A stretch of DNA of 64,000 nt, from assembly GCF_002019795.1 (NCBI RefSeq), contig NZ_KV917381.1, positions 3,814,068 to 3,878,067 on the forward strand, given 5' to 3'. This document shows positions 44,228-52,472 of this stretch, one piece after another; the first letter of the stretch is position 1; the number at the start of each line of letters is the position of its first letter. The notes beneath the pieces were generated by a model. That model was not told the DNA's origin and did not search any database. It saw only the letters and a program-made list of their open reading frames with translations. The translations under genes and the position numbers were made by a program. The DNA comes from Bacillus alkalicellulosilyticus. Its GTDB lineage: Bacteria > Bacillota > Bacilli > Bacillales > Bacillaceae_F.

Positions 44228-44333
44228 GGAGTTTCTCTAGTTTTTCTGTAAATAAGAGCATCTGTGTCCGTTAGCTCTTTAAATCAGCGTTTTTTTCAAA
44301 AATAGCGGATCCTCTGTCCGTTACGACAAGAAA
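44228..44333. repeat. Right target duplication and right arm of the long inverted repeat
   Basis: GGAGTTTC, then AGCATCTGTGTCCGTTAGCT and, after a T-run, AATAGCGGATCCTCTGTCCG. This is the reverse complement of the left arm with scattered changes. The remaining 44334-44553 bases show no gene. Confidence 0.7.
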
Positions 44334-44556
44334 AAATCATCAGTTACTCGATTGCACTAATAAATATAGAAAAAAAAGTGTCTAATTACTTTTTATGGTA
44401 TCATATATAGTAACTTCTATTGCACTTTGAAACTACTTTCAGTGCCATTCTATATTGAAGTTAATCTCCTTATACATAAATTAAAAAGTATCACGGAACG
44501 AACGAAGCCGTTTTATACTAGAAAAGGAGACATTTTATAGTTTAAGGAGGCATATG

Positions 44557-44964
44557 ATGAAATTGTTTATAACAGCAATCCTATCCGTTCCTTTATTTGC
44601 AATAATTACTACATTTTATTTTTTTAATGGTTTCAAACAGGATTACTCTGTTGAATTAGTCATTTTAATTGTAACTTATATTGGTCCAATTATATTCCTT
44701 GTTAATTTAGTATTTTCGCTCATGATTGAACTATGTATAGATATTCTTAACAGCAAATTAAATTGGGCAAAATATATTATTGGATTAGGTTTATATTCGG
44801 TATGTGGCATCATTATTGGTATTGCTATAGGTCTTGTATTTTTATATGAACTAGATATTATATTATATGGTATTAGTGGTTTTATTCTTTATATTTGTTA
44901 CTTCCACCTGTCGTTATTAATATCAAAAATTAGTTGGGTAAATCCATCTAGTTTGGTAAGTTGA
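44557..44964 (+). CDS. Small membrane protein of unknown function
   Basis: About 135 residues with four hydrophobic segments (starting LFITAILSVPLFAIITTFYFF) and few charged residues; no recognised family. The second ATG (44557) is six bases from AAGGAGG and is used; the first (44554) is too close. Base composition is more AT-rich than its neighbours, and it lies right beside the IS element, so it may have been acquired. Confidence 0.65.
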   Translation: MKLFITAILSVPLFAIITTFYFFNGFKQDYSVELVILIVTYIGPIIFLVNLVFSLMIELCIDILNSKLNWAKYIIGLGLYSVCGIIIGIAIGLVFLYELDIILYGISGFILYICYFHLSLLISKISWVNPSSLVS

Positions 44965-44974
44965 ATAACGAGTA

Positions 44975-45006
44975 CAGTCGCTTCTTTGGAAGTGACTGTT
45001 TTTATA
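44975..45006 (+). terminator. Terminator of the 44557 gene
   Basis: ACAGTCGCTTC and GAAGTGACTGT form an 11-bp stem with one mismatch, followed by TTTTTAT. Confidence 0.75.
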
Positions 45007-45101
45007 CATCACACTACTTTTTAGCCTGTGTGACCGGAACAGAAAGAAATAGACGGTATGATAATATACAGAATCGTCTAGCTGTTATCGCATGCCCTTC
45101 T

Positions 45102-46166
45102 TTATTTTGACGACCAAACGCTTCGATAGAACTTACAGTTGAGAAAAAAGAAGCGCGTGGAGACACCACCTGTTTTGATGAGTCGTCTCGCTATTTTTCT
45201 AACTTGCTTTTGTTGCTGAACTTTTTTATCAGATAAGTAAATAGCTAGCAGTCCTTTAACGATTAATGAGTGGAAGGGCTCATCTCGTAACCCCTGAATC
45301 GACATTTTGGCTTTTTCTATAAAATACTGAAAGCGCTCGACCATATTTTCTTCTGACGGATAATAAAAACAAAAATTCAAATCTCCACCAGCACGGTCCT
45401 CTTCTTGGTCTATAAAGTAATCAAGTAAAATATGTAACCCCTGCACCCAGGGGAAATAGCTTTTTTTTAACTGAATTGCATCATCATTTGTTAGCTGAGG
45501 ATGACTTGCATAAGCGACTAAACAAAAGATAGCTAGCGTTGAGCCTGCACATGCAGAAAATTCATACCATGTCATCTCGGGAAACTTTGCTTTATGTTTA
45601 GTAAACCATTCTTGTAATAACTCTTCTCTCTTTTCTTTCTGAACATGCTTGAACACTTGCAAATCACAATAATAATCACAGAGTTCAAGTAAATGAGGGG
45701 CAATTACTGAATAATTCGGCAATGATACTAAAGCGTTTTGGCAGGTTCCTACTAGTTCTTTTAGATACCCATTATCATCCTGGTCTTCCCGCTGTTCATA
45801 ATAATTGATACGATTTACTCCAGGCGTTAAAGCATGTTTCATTGATAAATGTAACATTTGAAAATCGGCTGGGTCTTGTGACGTACTGCGATCGCATAAG
45901 TTATCTAGGTAATCACTTATCGTTTGATACGCGACTATAAAGCTAAGAACATTATCAAATTGTTCTTTTGCTAGCAATCCGTAAATCCCTCCACCCACAC
46001 AATGAAACGTTTTTGTTTCAATACTCATAAGTGCCTGATTTCGCAACTCTTCATTGGGGATAACACTTGCTTTTTCTTTCCACTTACGGAGTAAATGATG
46101 AACATCGGGAACAACTTTTCGATAAATGCCTGCCATTAACGTCCATGAATTGGTCGGTGTCTTCAT
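45102..46166 (-). CDS. ytpB: Tetraprenyl-beta-curcumene synthase (DUF2600)
   Basis: Class IB terpene synthase of 354 residues; B. subtilis YtpB makes tetraprenyl-beta-curcumene, a precursor of sporulene-type C35 terpenes. The acidic DYLDNLCDR near residue 85 corresponds to the metal-binding aspartate motif and LDYFIDQEEDR to the second one. GAGGTG precedes the ATG. It follows ytpA, 32 bases away, as in B. subtilis. Confidence 0.88.
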   Translation of the reverse strand: MKTPTNSWTLMAGIYRKVVPDVHHLLRKWKEKASVIPNEELRNQALMSIETKTFHCVGGGIYGLLAKEQFDNVLSFIVAYQTISDYLDNLCDRSTSQDPADFQMLHLSMKHALTPGVNRINYYEQREDQDDNGYLKELVGTCQNALVSLPNYSVIAPHLLELCDYYCDLQVFKHVQKEKREELLQEWFTKHKAKFPEMTWYEFSACAGSTLAIFCLVAYASHPQLTNDDAIQLKKSYFPWVQGLHILLDYFIDQEEDRAGGDLNFCFYYPSEENMVERFQYFIEKAKMSIQGLRDEPFHSLIVKGLLAIYLSDKKVQQQKQVRKIARRLIKTGGVSTRFFFLNCKFYRSVWSSK

Positions 46167-46198
46167 AATTGCACCTCATTTCTACATAAAACCGTCTA

Positions 46199-46975
46199 TC
46201 ATAAATGTAACTCGACAAAGCTTTTTGCATATTCAAATACTCGCTCACGTTCTGGTTCATTAAAAATTTCGTGATAAAGTCCCTTCCATTCTTTATACGA
46301 TTTATCCTCAAGCTGTAAGGCATTAAACCACTGTCTAGTTGCCTCTTTATCTACAATATAATCATCTCCAGCCTGCATGACAAGAATCGGAACCTCTGGG
46401 AACTTACCTACCTCTTGATGGCTAAGTTGCATGGCTTTTGTTAATTCTTGATACCATCGAAGAGAAACCTTGGTGACTCTTAACTCATCTTTTAAATATT
46501 CCTCTCGAATTTGTTCGTTTCGAGTGACATTATGTGTTTGGATTCCAGACTTTGCTTGGAGCTCTGGTAAGACATAGTGTAAGGTTTTGGCTGCCCACCT
46601 TTTAACGGGTGTAGGTGGTTTCTTAAGTTTTAAACATGGGGATGACAAAATCACTCCATGAAAAGGAAGTTGCTTTTTCATCATTGTACGGATCGAGGCT
46701 AGCCCTCCCATACTATGACCTAGTAAAAAAACTGGTAGCTCATATTTAGAAGCTTCCGTATACCAGGAAACAATCGTATCAATATATTGAGTGAATGACT
46801 TGATATGCCCCCGTTTTCCTCGTGTTTTTCCTTGTCCAGGTAGGTCTCCGGTAATCACATGAAAACCAGCAGCATTCCAACGTTCTGCCACCCAGCGGTA
46901 ACGCCCCTGATGCTCTCCTGCACCATGAACAATCACAATGACACCTCTAGGCTGCTGTACCTCCCACTTCAACAT
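46199..46975 (-). CDS. ytpA: Alpha/beta hydrolase, lysophospholipase-like (YtpA)
   Basis: A 258-residue serine hydrolase. The nucleophile elbow is LLGHSMGGL, the oxyanion region HGAGEHQGRY and the C-terminal His in YHEIFNE complete the pattern. B. subtilis YtpA is linked to the phospholipid antibiotic bacilysocin. The ATG at 46975 has good spacing to AAGGAGGG; the ATG two codons upstream overlaps it. Upstream of ytpB on the same strand. Confidence 0.88.
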   Translation of the reverse strand: MLKWEVQQPRGVIVIVHGAGEHQGRYRWVAERWNAAGFHVITGDLPGQGKTRGKRGHIKSFTQYIDTIVSWYTEASKYELPVFLLGHSMGGLASIRTMMKKQLPFHGVILSSPCLKLKKPPTPVKRWAAKTLHYVLPELQAKSGIQTHNVTRNEQIREEYLKDELRVTKVSLRWYQELTKAMQLSHQEVGKFPEVPILVMQAGDDYIVDKEATRQWFNALQLEDKSYKEWKGLYHEIFNEPERERVFEYAKSFVELHL

Positions 46976-47081
46976 ATGCATCCCTCCTTTTTCTATATAT
47001 ATTCACTGTTATTCTTTTTCTCACACATTTTTGATACACTTGCTATATGTCTTGATATCGTAAAGAAAGGTTGTGTCATTT

Positions 47082-47597
47082 ATGATTTATCCATATAAAA
47101 ATAGATATCCTGAGATTGCTAACACTGTATTTCTAGCCGATTTTGTAACGATTACTGGCGATGTCATAATTGGTGACTATTCTAGCATCTGGTTTAATAC
47201 CGTAATCCGCGGCGATGTGTCACCGACGGTCATCGGAGAACGAGTCAATATTCAAGATAACTGCGTCCTTCATCAAAGTCCAGCATACCCACTTATAATT
47301 GAAGATGATGTCACAGTCGGTCATCAAGTCATATTACATAGCTGTAAATTAAAGAAAAATTCTCTTATTGGTATGGGTTCTATTATACTAGATGGGGCCG
47401 TTGTTGGCGAAGGTGCGTTTATCGGAGCTGGTAGTTTAGTTTCTCAGGGAAAAGTGATTCCTCCTAATACTCTAGCCTTTGGACGACCTGCCAAAGTAAT
47501 TCGAGAGCTAACAGAGGAAGATAAAAAGGACATGGAACGTATTCGCACACAGTATGTAGAAAAAGGTCAGTATTACAAAGGACTTCAGCAGGAGTAG
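47082..47597 (+). CDS. ytoA: Gamma-carbonic-anhydrase-like protein YtoA
   Basis: A left-handed beta-helix protein of 171 residues with hexapeptide repeats (ADFVTITGDVIIGDYSSIW and onward). The metal-binding histidines lie in CVLHQS, VGHQVILHSC. Carbonic anhydrase activity is possible but unproven for this subgroup. The ATG at 47082 gives the same length as B. subtilis YtoA; an upstream GTG is too close to AAAGG. Confidence 0.88.
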   Translation: MIYPYKNRYPEIANTVFLADFVTITGDVIIGDYSSIWFNTVIRGDVSPTVIGERVNIQDNCVLHQSPAYPLIIEDDVTVGHQVILHSCKLKKNSLIGMGSIILDGAVVGEGAFIGAGSLVSQGKVIPPNTLAFGRPAKVIRELTEEDKKDMERIRTQYVEKGQYYKGLQQE

Positions 47598-47711
47598 CTA
47601 GCAAATTTTCAAAACTTGTGTGAGATCGTATTTAAACCTTAGTACATTTCGCAAAAACTTAAAAATAGTATATACTTGACTAACATTCATATTCAAAAAG
47701 GAGCATGTCCA

Positions 47712-47909
47712 ATGACCGAGAACAACCAATCTGAAGCACCAAAAAAGAAAATTAACCTGCAAGACGCAATCAAGCAACAGCTTGAAATGAAGAAAAAGAA
47801 CCTGTCCTCTGCTAATAAAGGCAAAACAAATGCCGATCTTTCCACAAAAAAAATGAAAAGCCAGCAAACGAAAAAAACAAACAATACCCGTAGAAAAATG
47901 GGTGTCTAA
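47712..47909 (+). CDS. Small lysine-rich protein
   Basis: A 65-residue very basic protein (MTENNQSEAPKKKINLQDA, then many K, N, T, Q) without hydrophobic stretch; predicted disordered. The ATG at 47712 follows AAAGGAG. It could bind nucleic acid or be a spore-associated basic protein, but nothing specific identifies it. Confidence 0.55.
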   Translation: MTENNQSEAPKKKINLQDAIKQQLEMKKKNLSSANKGKTNADLSTKKMKSQQTKKTNNTRRKMGV

Positions 47910-48075
47910 TTAACGCATAAAATCAGAAAGACGGGTATCTAGTAAGGTTGTTCTAACGTTTTAAGGGCTATTTACCACAGTATCGTGGAAGATATCCCTC
48001 ACCAAATCTAACTCACTTCCAGATGGACAAATTGGGCGAGCACAGAGAATTCACCCTAACTAAAAAAACAAACAA

Positions 48076-48106
48076 AGCATTCAAGGACAGTTACTTGAAT
48101 GCTTTA
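48076..48106. terminator. Bidirectional hairpin between two convergent genes
   Basis: AAAGCATTCAAG pairs with CTTGAATGCTTT (12 bp). It lies between the small basic gene (plus) and the lipoprotein gene (minus). No gene is evident in the rest of 47910-48172. Confidence 0.75.
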
Positions 48107-48172
48107 TTATATTATTCTTTTTTATGACTATTATTTTTTACTCCTACCTAAAACACTAATAATTCCACTGTA

Positions 48173-48589
48173 TCAACGTTTTATCTGCAACTTTATCACA
48201 TCTTGGTTATCTTTGAATTTTACAGTGAATGTATATTGATCTTCCTCGTAAGTCTCAAAGTTAACAGTACCTACTAAAAAAGTAATAACATTCCCTTCAA
48301 TGCTTGTTTCCATATCTCCAACATTACCTGTAATCAAACCATCTCTACTATCAAATTCAATATCAATATTATCAATTTCTTCCTGTGATATCTCAAAACC
48401 TTTAGCTTCCATTTCAATCCAACTTACCATTTTCTCTTCATACAATTCTGAATTGTATATATAACTAACATTCCAGTATTCTCCTTCTCCATAAAATATT
48501 ACTTTGTCGGAAACAATCGTTTGTGTTGATGCAAAACAAGCCGTTAAAGTTAGTATTAAAAAAATACCGAACAATACTCTCAACTTCAT
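48173..48589 (-). CDS. Small putative lipoprotein
   Basis: A 138-residue exported protein with signal MKLRVLFGIFLILTLTACF and lipobox LTAC. The mature part is acidic and beta-rich and resembles small immunoglobulin-like lipoproteins of Bacillus, but I cannot name a family. Single gene; AGGAG lies before the start. Confidence 0.65.
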   Translation of the reverse strand: MKLRVLFGIFLILTLTACFASTQTIVSDKVIFYGEGEYWNVSYIYNSELYEEKMVSWIEMEAKGFEISQEEIDNIDIEFDSRDGLITGNVGDMETSIEGNVITFLVGTVNFETYEEDQYTFTVKFKDNQDVIKLQIKR

Positions 48590-48754
48590 GATAAAATCTC
48601 CTTTTTAGTAATAGTTTTCTACATAATAATACTATTTTCTTCTACAAAACTGCCTCGTTCAGCACATTAACTTCTTAAAAAAGCATTACTTCCTTCTTGA
48701 AGTAATACCCTCCGTTCGATCTCAAAATTATAATAAGGTGTTAAACAAATTCTC

Positions 48755-49534
48755 CTAAACATATATATATCCTTTTAAATAAGAAACAGCTTCACCAGAA
48801 ATTCTTATTGTTTCACCTAAATCAGTACAATACAGCTTGCCGCCTCTATCTGATAATTGCAATGCGACAAGTTCAGTTTTATTTAATCTCTTTTTCCAAT
48901 ATGGAACTAACGTACAATGAGCAGAACCAGTAACAGGGTCTTCCTCTATTCCTACTTTTGGTGCAAAAAATCTCGATACAAAATCTACTTCTTTTCCTTT
49001 AGCTGTCACTATTACCCCAAGTCCATCTAATTTTTTTAGTTCATTCATATTTAATTCAAGACTTAAAATATCATCTTCTGTATCAAAAACTGCTAAATAG
49101 TCTCTGGACATATAGACCTCTATTGGTGTTTTACCTAAGCCCTTAATAAGTTCCTCTGGCGCTTCACATTTTTCTCCTTCTCTTGAAGGAAAATTCAATA
49201 TATATTGCCCGTCATCCTTAGATACTTCTAACATACCACTTTTTGTATTGAACTTTACATTCTTTATATCTTCAACTAAATATGTACATATTACATAAGC
49301 AGACGCTAATGTTGCGTGTCCACATAAGTCTACTTCCCCTTTTGGTGTAAACCATCTTAACTCATATTCATCACCCTTTTTTACAAAAAAAGCAGTTTCA
49401 GATAAATTATTTTCTGCTGCAATATTTTGCAATATATCGTCTCTTAACCAACCATTTAATGGACATACAGCCGCTGGATTTCCTTTAAATAGTTCATTTG
49501 TAAATGCATCAATCTGATAAATTGGGATTCTCAT
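48755..49534 (-). CDS. PhzF-family isomerase
   Basis: A 259-residue diaminopimelate-epimerase-fold protein. The signature SETAFFV (catalytic Glu in the NNLSETAFF segment), GHATLASAYV and DPVTGSAHC are all present. Most family members act on unknown small molecules; the phenazine enzyme is only one member and no phz genes are near. AAGGAGAA precedes the ATG. Confidence 0.88.
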   Translation of the reverse strand: MRIPIYQIDAFTNELFKGNPAAVCPLNGWLRDDILQNIAAENNLSETAFFVKKGDEYELRWFTPKGEVDLCGHATLASAYVICTYLVEDIKNVKFNTKSGMLEVSKDDGQYILNFPSREGEKCEAPEELIKGLGKTPIEVYMSRDYLAVFDTEDDILSLELNMNELKKLDGLGVIVTAKGKEVDFVSRFFAPKVGIEEDPVTGSAHCTLVPYWKKRLNKTELVALQLSDRGGKLYCTDLGETIRISGEAVSYLKGYIYV

Positions 49535-49696
49535 TTTCTTATTCTCCTTGTTGTTTTTTTATATTTCAATACTACTTTTGAACACTACTTTTTCATTTCC
49601 TTTACCTTAGTTTTTCATATTTTTCATAATTCCTTGATATTCACTAAACATTCAAATGCTACATTATCAGTAACAACCAATAAGGGGGACTTCTAG

Positions 49697-50233
49697 ATGG
49701 AGCGATCTAAAGAATGGTTATACAAGGCAGACTGTCAGTTGTTTTATATTTTTAATGAAAAGAGTAGGTCCATTCTCTTATGGAAGGTAATGTCCACATT
49801 AACTCACCTTGGTGGAGCATTATTTACGATAAGCAGTGTGTTGCTTTTAATTGCAGTAAGCCCGCCCCTCATTCAAAAAGTAGCTATTGCTTCAGCTATT
49901 TCCTTAACAAGTAGCCACCTTATCGTCGTCTTGATTAAAAAACTCTATAAACGAATTCGTCCTTACATGACGTTACCAGATGCTAAGGTAGTAGAAAACC
50001 CGTTTAAAGACCACTCTTTTCCCTCTGGTCATACAACATCCATTTTCTCGATAACGATTCCCTTCATGATAACTTGGCCTAGCTCCGCTATTTTATTGCT
50101 ACCTCTGGCCCTTCTTGTAGGACTATCTCGAATCTTTCTTGGCCTACACTATCCTTCCGATGTCCTTGTTGGAGCTTTACTAGGGACGATTTGCGGAATT
50201 CTTTGTCTAAGTTTATTCGCAATAGGGGGTTAA
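49697..50233 (+). CDS. PAP2-family membrane phosphatase
   Basis: A 178-residue integral membrane phosphatase with about five helices. The three active-site motifs are KKLYKRIRPY, FPSGHT and SRIFLGLHYPSDV. It likely acts on undecaprenyl pyrophosphate or phosphatidic-acid-type lipids, outside the membrane. The glycosyltransferase gene begins only four bases after its stop codon, so the two form an operon and probably share a lipid substrate or pathway. Confidence 0.88.
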   Translation: MERSKEWLYKADCQLFYIFNEKSRSILLWKVMSTLTHLGGALFTISSVLLLIAVSPPLIQKVAIASAISLTSSHLIVVLIKKLYKRIRPYMTLPDAKVVENPFKDHSFPSGHTTSIFSITIPFMITWPSSAILLLPLALLVGLSRIFLGLHYPSDVLVGALLGTICGILCLSLFAIGG

Positions 50234-50237
50234 ACAA

Positions 50238-51374
50238 ATGAGAATCGCACTCTTTACTGATACCTATATTCCTCAAGTAAATGGGGTCGCAAAAACCTTA
50301 CAACGACTAGTTAATCATTTTGAACTTCGAAATGTGGACTATAAACTATTCGTTCCGACAGAAATGCCTGACCCATTTCCTTCTCATATTCACTCATTTT
50401 TTAGTCTACCATTCTTTTTATACCCGGAGTGTAGATTAGCTGTCCCAAATCCATTTTTAATTCGACAGCAAATGGCTGAATTCAAGCCTGACCTTCTGCA
50501 TATAACTACTCCCTTTAATATAGGGTTGAGTGGACTTCATTACGGAAAAAAATTGAACATTCCAATGGTTGGTTCGTATCATACTCATTTCGATCATTAT
50601 CTCCAGTACTATAAACTTACGATTATGTCAGAGATGCTTTGGACATATTTACGTTGGTTTTATGGGCACTTCGAAGAAACCTTTGTCCCTTCAACAGAAA
50701 CGAAAATACACCTTGTAAAAAAGGGATTTAATAACATACAGCTATGGACTCGGGGCGTAGACTGCTCGTTATTTCAACCTTACCAAAACACCAATCTACT
50801 CCCAACAACGGCTCAAGATAAATATAAACTTCTTTATGTAGGAAGAATGGCACCTGAAAAAGATTTAGCTACCCTTTGCCAAGTGATCAGAAAAATGCCT
50901 GAACAGCTAAAAGATAACATACACTGGGTGTTTGTTGGTGATGGTCCAATGCTTCCAGAAATGAAAGCAGAATTTAGTAAAAATGTTACATTTACTGGAT
51001 ATTTAACAGGTACAGCACTCGCTGAAATGTATGCTTCTGCTGACTTATTTGTGTTCCCTTCGACTACAGAAACATTTGGCAATGTCGTGTTGGAATCATT
51101 AGCCTCTGGTACACCTGCTATTGTTGCGAATGAAGGTGGTGTCCAAGAAATAGTAACTCACAATCAAACCGGAATGGTATGTCAATCTAAAAACCCTCAA
51201 GCCTTTATTCAAGCGATTGAAATGATTCTAGGAAACGAGAGCAAGCGAAGACAAATGAGTCTAGAGGCCAGATCCTATGCCAAAACTCAGTCGTGGGAAG
51301 CGATTTTTGATAATCTCTTACTTCACTATGAACAAACCATCTATCAGACAAAGAAAACCGTACGAATGGCATAA
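50238..51374 (+). CDS. Glycosyltransferase, family 4 (MgtA-like)
   Basis: A 378-residue GT-B enzyme with N-terminal TDTYIPQVNGVA and C-terminal TETFGNVVLESLASGTPAI followed by ANEGGVQEIV, which includes the E-x7-E motif. It resembles bacterial mannosyl/glucosyl transferases that act on glycolipids. The donor and acceptor are unknown. It is coupled to the PAP2 phosphatase gene upstream. Confidence 0.85.
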   Translation: MRIALFTDTYIPQVNGVAKTLQRLVNHFELRNVDYKLFVPTEMPDPFPSHIHSFFSLPFFLYPECRLAVPNPFLIRQQMAEFKPDLLHITTPFNIGLSGLHYGKKLNIPMVGSYHTHFDHYLQYYKLTIMSEMLWTYLRWFYGHFEETFVPSTETKIHLVKKGFNNIQLWTRGVDCSLFQPYQNTNLLPTTAQDKYKLLYVGRMAPEKDLATLCQVIRKMPEQLKDNIHWVFVGDGPMLPEMKAEFSKNVTFTGYLTGTALAEMYASADLFVFPSTTETFGNVVLESLASGTPAIVANEGGVQEIVTHNQTGMVCQSKNPQAFIQAIEMILGNESKRRQMSLEARSYAKTQSWEAIFDNLLLHYEQTIYQTKKTVRMA

Positions 51375-51386
51375 GCCACCTAATAC

Positions 51387-51425
51387 TAAAAGGATTGAGA
51401 TTATATTGGTCTTACTCCTTTTTTC
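51387..51425 (+). terminator. Terminator of the PAP2-glycosyltransferase operon
   Basis: AAGGATTGAGA pairs with TCTTACTCCTT (two mismatches) and TTTTTC follows. Confidence 0.6.
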
Positions 51426-51551
51426 TTTTGTTTAAAGGGAAATCCCTTTTTAAATGGAATGTTTTTTATAGTAAACCAGTCTTTAGTTAGCAGAAAATGA
51501 CAGGAGTCTTTTTATCATACACGATATCATGGGTACCAAGGAGTGAGCGAT

Positions 51552-52406
51552 ATGGGTTGGGTTGAATCATTGCAACAGGCTATCGATTATATGGAAAAAA
51601 ACTTGCTTGAGGACATTTCAATAGAAGATATAGCTAAACAAGCAAATACATCACCTTTTCATTTTCAGCGGATTTTTTCTATTTTAACCGAAACTTCTGT
51701 GGGCGAATATTTACGAAGGAGGCGTTTGACTTTAGCAGCGCAGGAGTTATCTGCAACTAATCATAAAATAATTGACCTCGCCTTCAAATATGGCTATGAC
51801 ACTCCTGAAGCCTTTTCAAAGGCATTTCGTAGGCAACATGGAATGACACCAAGTGAAGCAAGAAGGAACAACGGTAAGTTACATTCTTATAACCGCCTGG
51901 TGATTCAGGTGAGTCTGAAGGGAGTAGAATCAATGAAGTATAAAATTGTGGAAAAAGAAGCATTTCAAGTGATTGGCATCCGTAAAGAGTTTTCATTACA
52001 GAACGAAGAAAACTCAACTGAAATCCCTAAACTATGGGGACAACTGAATTCTGATGGAACGACAGATAAACTTGTCAGTCTAAACAACGGAGTCATCAAA
52101 GGTGTACTGGGAATATGTGTCGACAATAAGATTCCTCAAAAAATTGAATATTGGGTTGCGACGGATTATGTTGGGAACACACCTGAAGGCTATGAGAGTC
52201 TTGTTATTCCGGCATCAAAATGGGGTGTCTTTGAAGTCCATGGTGCTATGCCAAATGCGATTCAAAGTGCGTGGAATCAAATTTTTTCTGAGTGGTTTCC
52301 TTCCAACAACTACGAATGTGCTGGAACGCCAGAATTAGAAGTCTATTCAGAGGATGACCCTAACCGTTCAGATTATTATTCAGAAATTTGGATTCCACTC
52401 AAATAG
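51552..52406 (+). CDS. AraC-family regulator with GyrI-like effector domain
   Basis: A 284-residue protein: N-terminal AraC double helix-turn-helix (residues 1-110, FHFQRIFSILTETSVGEYLRRRRLTLAAQ) joined to a GyrI/SoxS-effector-like domain (KWGVFEVHGAMPNAIQSAWNQIFSEWFP). Such proteins sense small hydrophobic or cationic ligands. The ATG at 51552 follows AAGGAGTGAGCGAT. A strong terminator follows; it is not linked to the GH94 gene, which points toward it. Confidence 0.85.
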   Translation: MGWVESLQQAIDYMEKNLLEDISIEDIAKQANTSPFHFQRIFSILTETSVGEYLRRRRLTLAAQELSATNHKIIDLAFKYGYDTPEAFSKAFRRQHGMTPSEARRNNGKLHSYNRLVIQVSLKGVESMKYKIVEKEAFQVIGIRKEFSLQNEENSTEIPKLWGQLNSDGTTDKLVSLNNGVIKGVLGICVDNKIPQKIEYWVATDYVGNTPEGYESLVIPASKWGVFEVHGAMPNAIQSAWNQIFSEWFPSNNYECAGTPELEVYSEDDPNRSDYYSEIWIPLK

Positions 52407-52418
52407 AAAACTATTTCG

Positions 52419-52467
52419 AAAAAAAAATCACGGAGAGCCGCTTAGGCTAGTCTCCGTGATTTTTTTT
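52419..52467. terminator. Strong bidirectional terminator
   Basis: AATCACGGAGA and TCTCCGTGATT with poly-A and poly-T flanks, between the convergent AraC-type and GH94 genes. Confidence 0.9.
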
Positions 52468-52472
52468 TCGGA

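Noticed and set aside
44334-44556. Gene fragment between the IS element and the small membrane protein gene
   Set aside because: Only short readings with stop codons; no ribosome site or family-like sequence.
48000-48075. Short reading containing MDKLGEHREFTLTK between the basic protein and the lipoprotein genes
   Set aside because: No ribosome site, it ends in the terminator, and nothing supports it as a gene.
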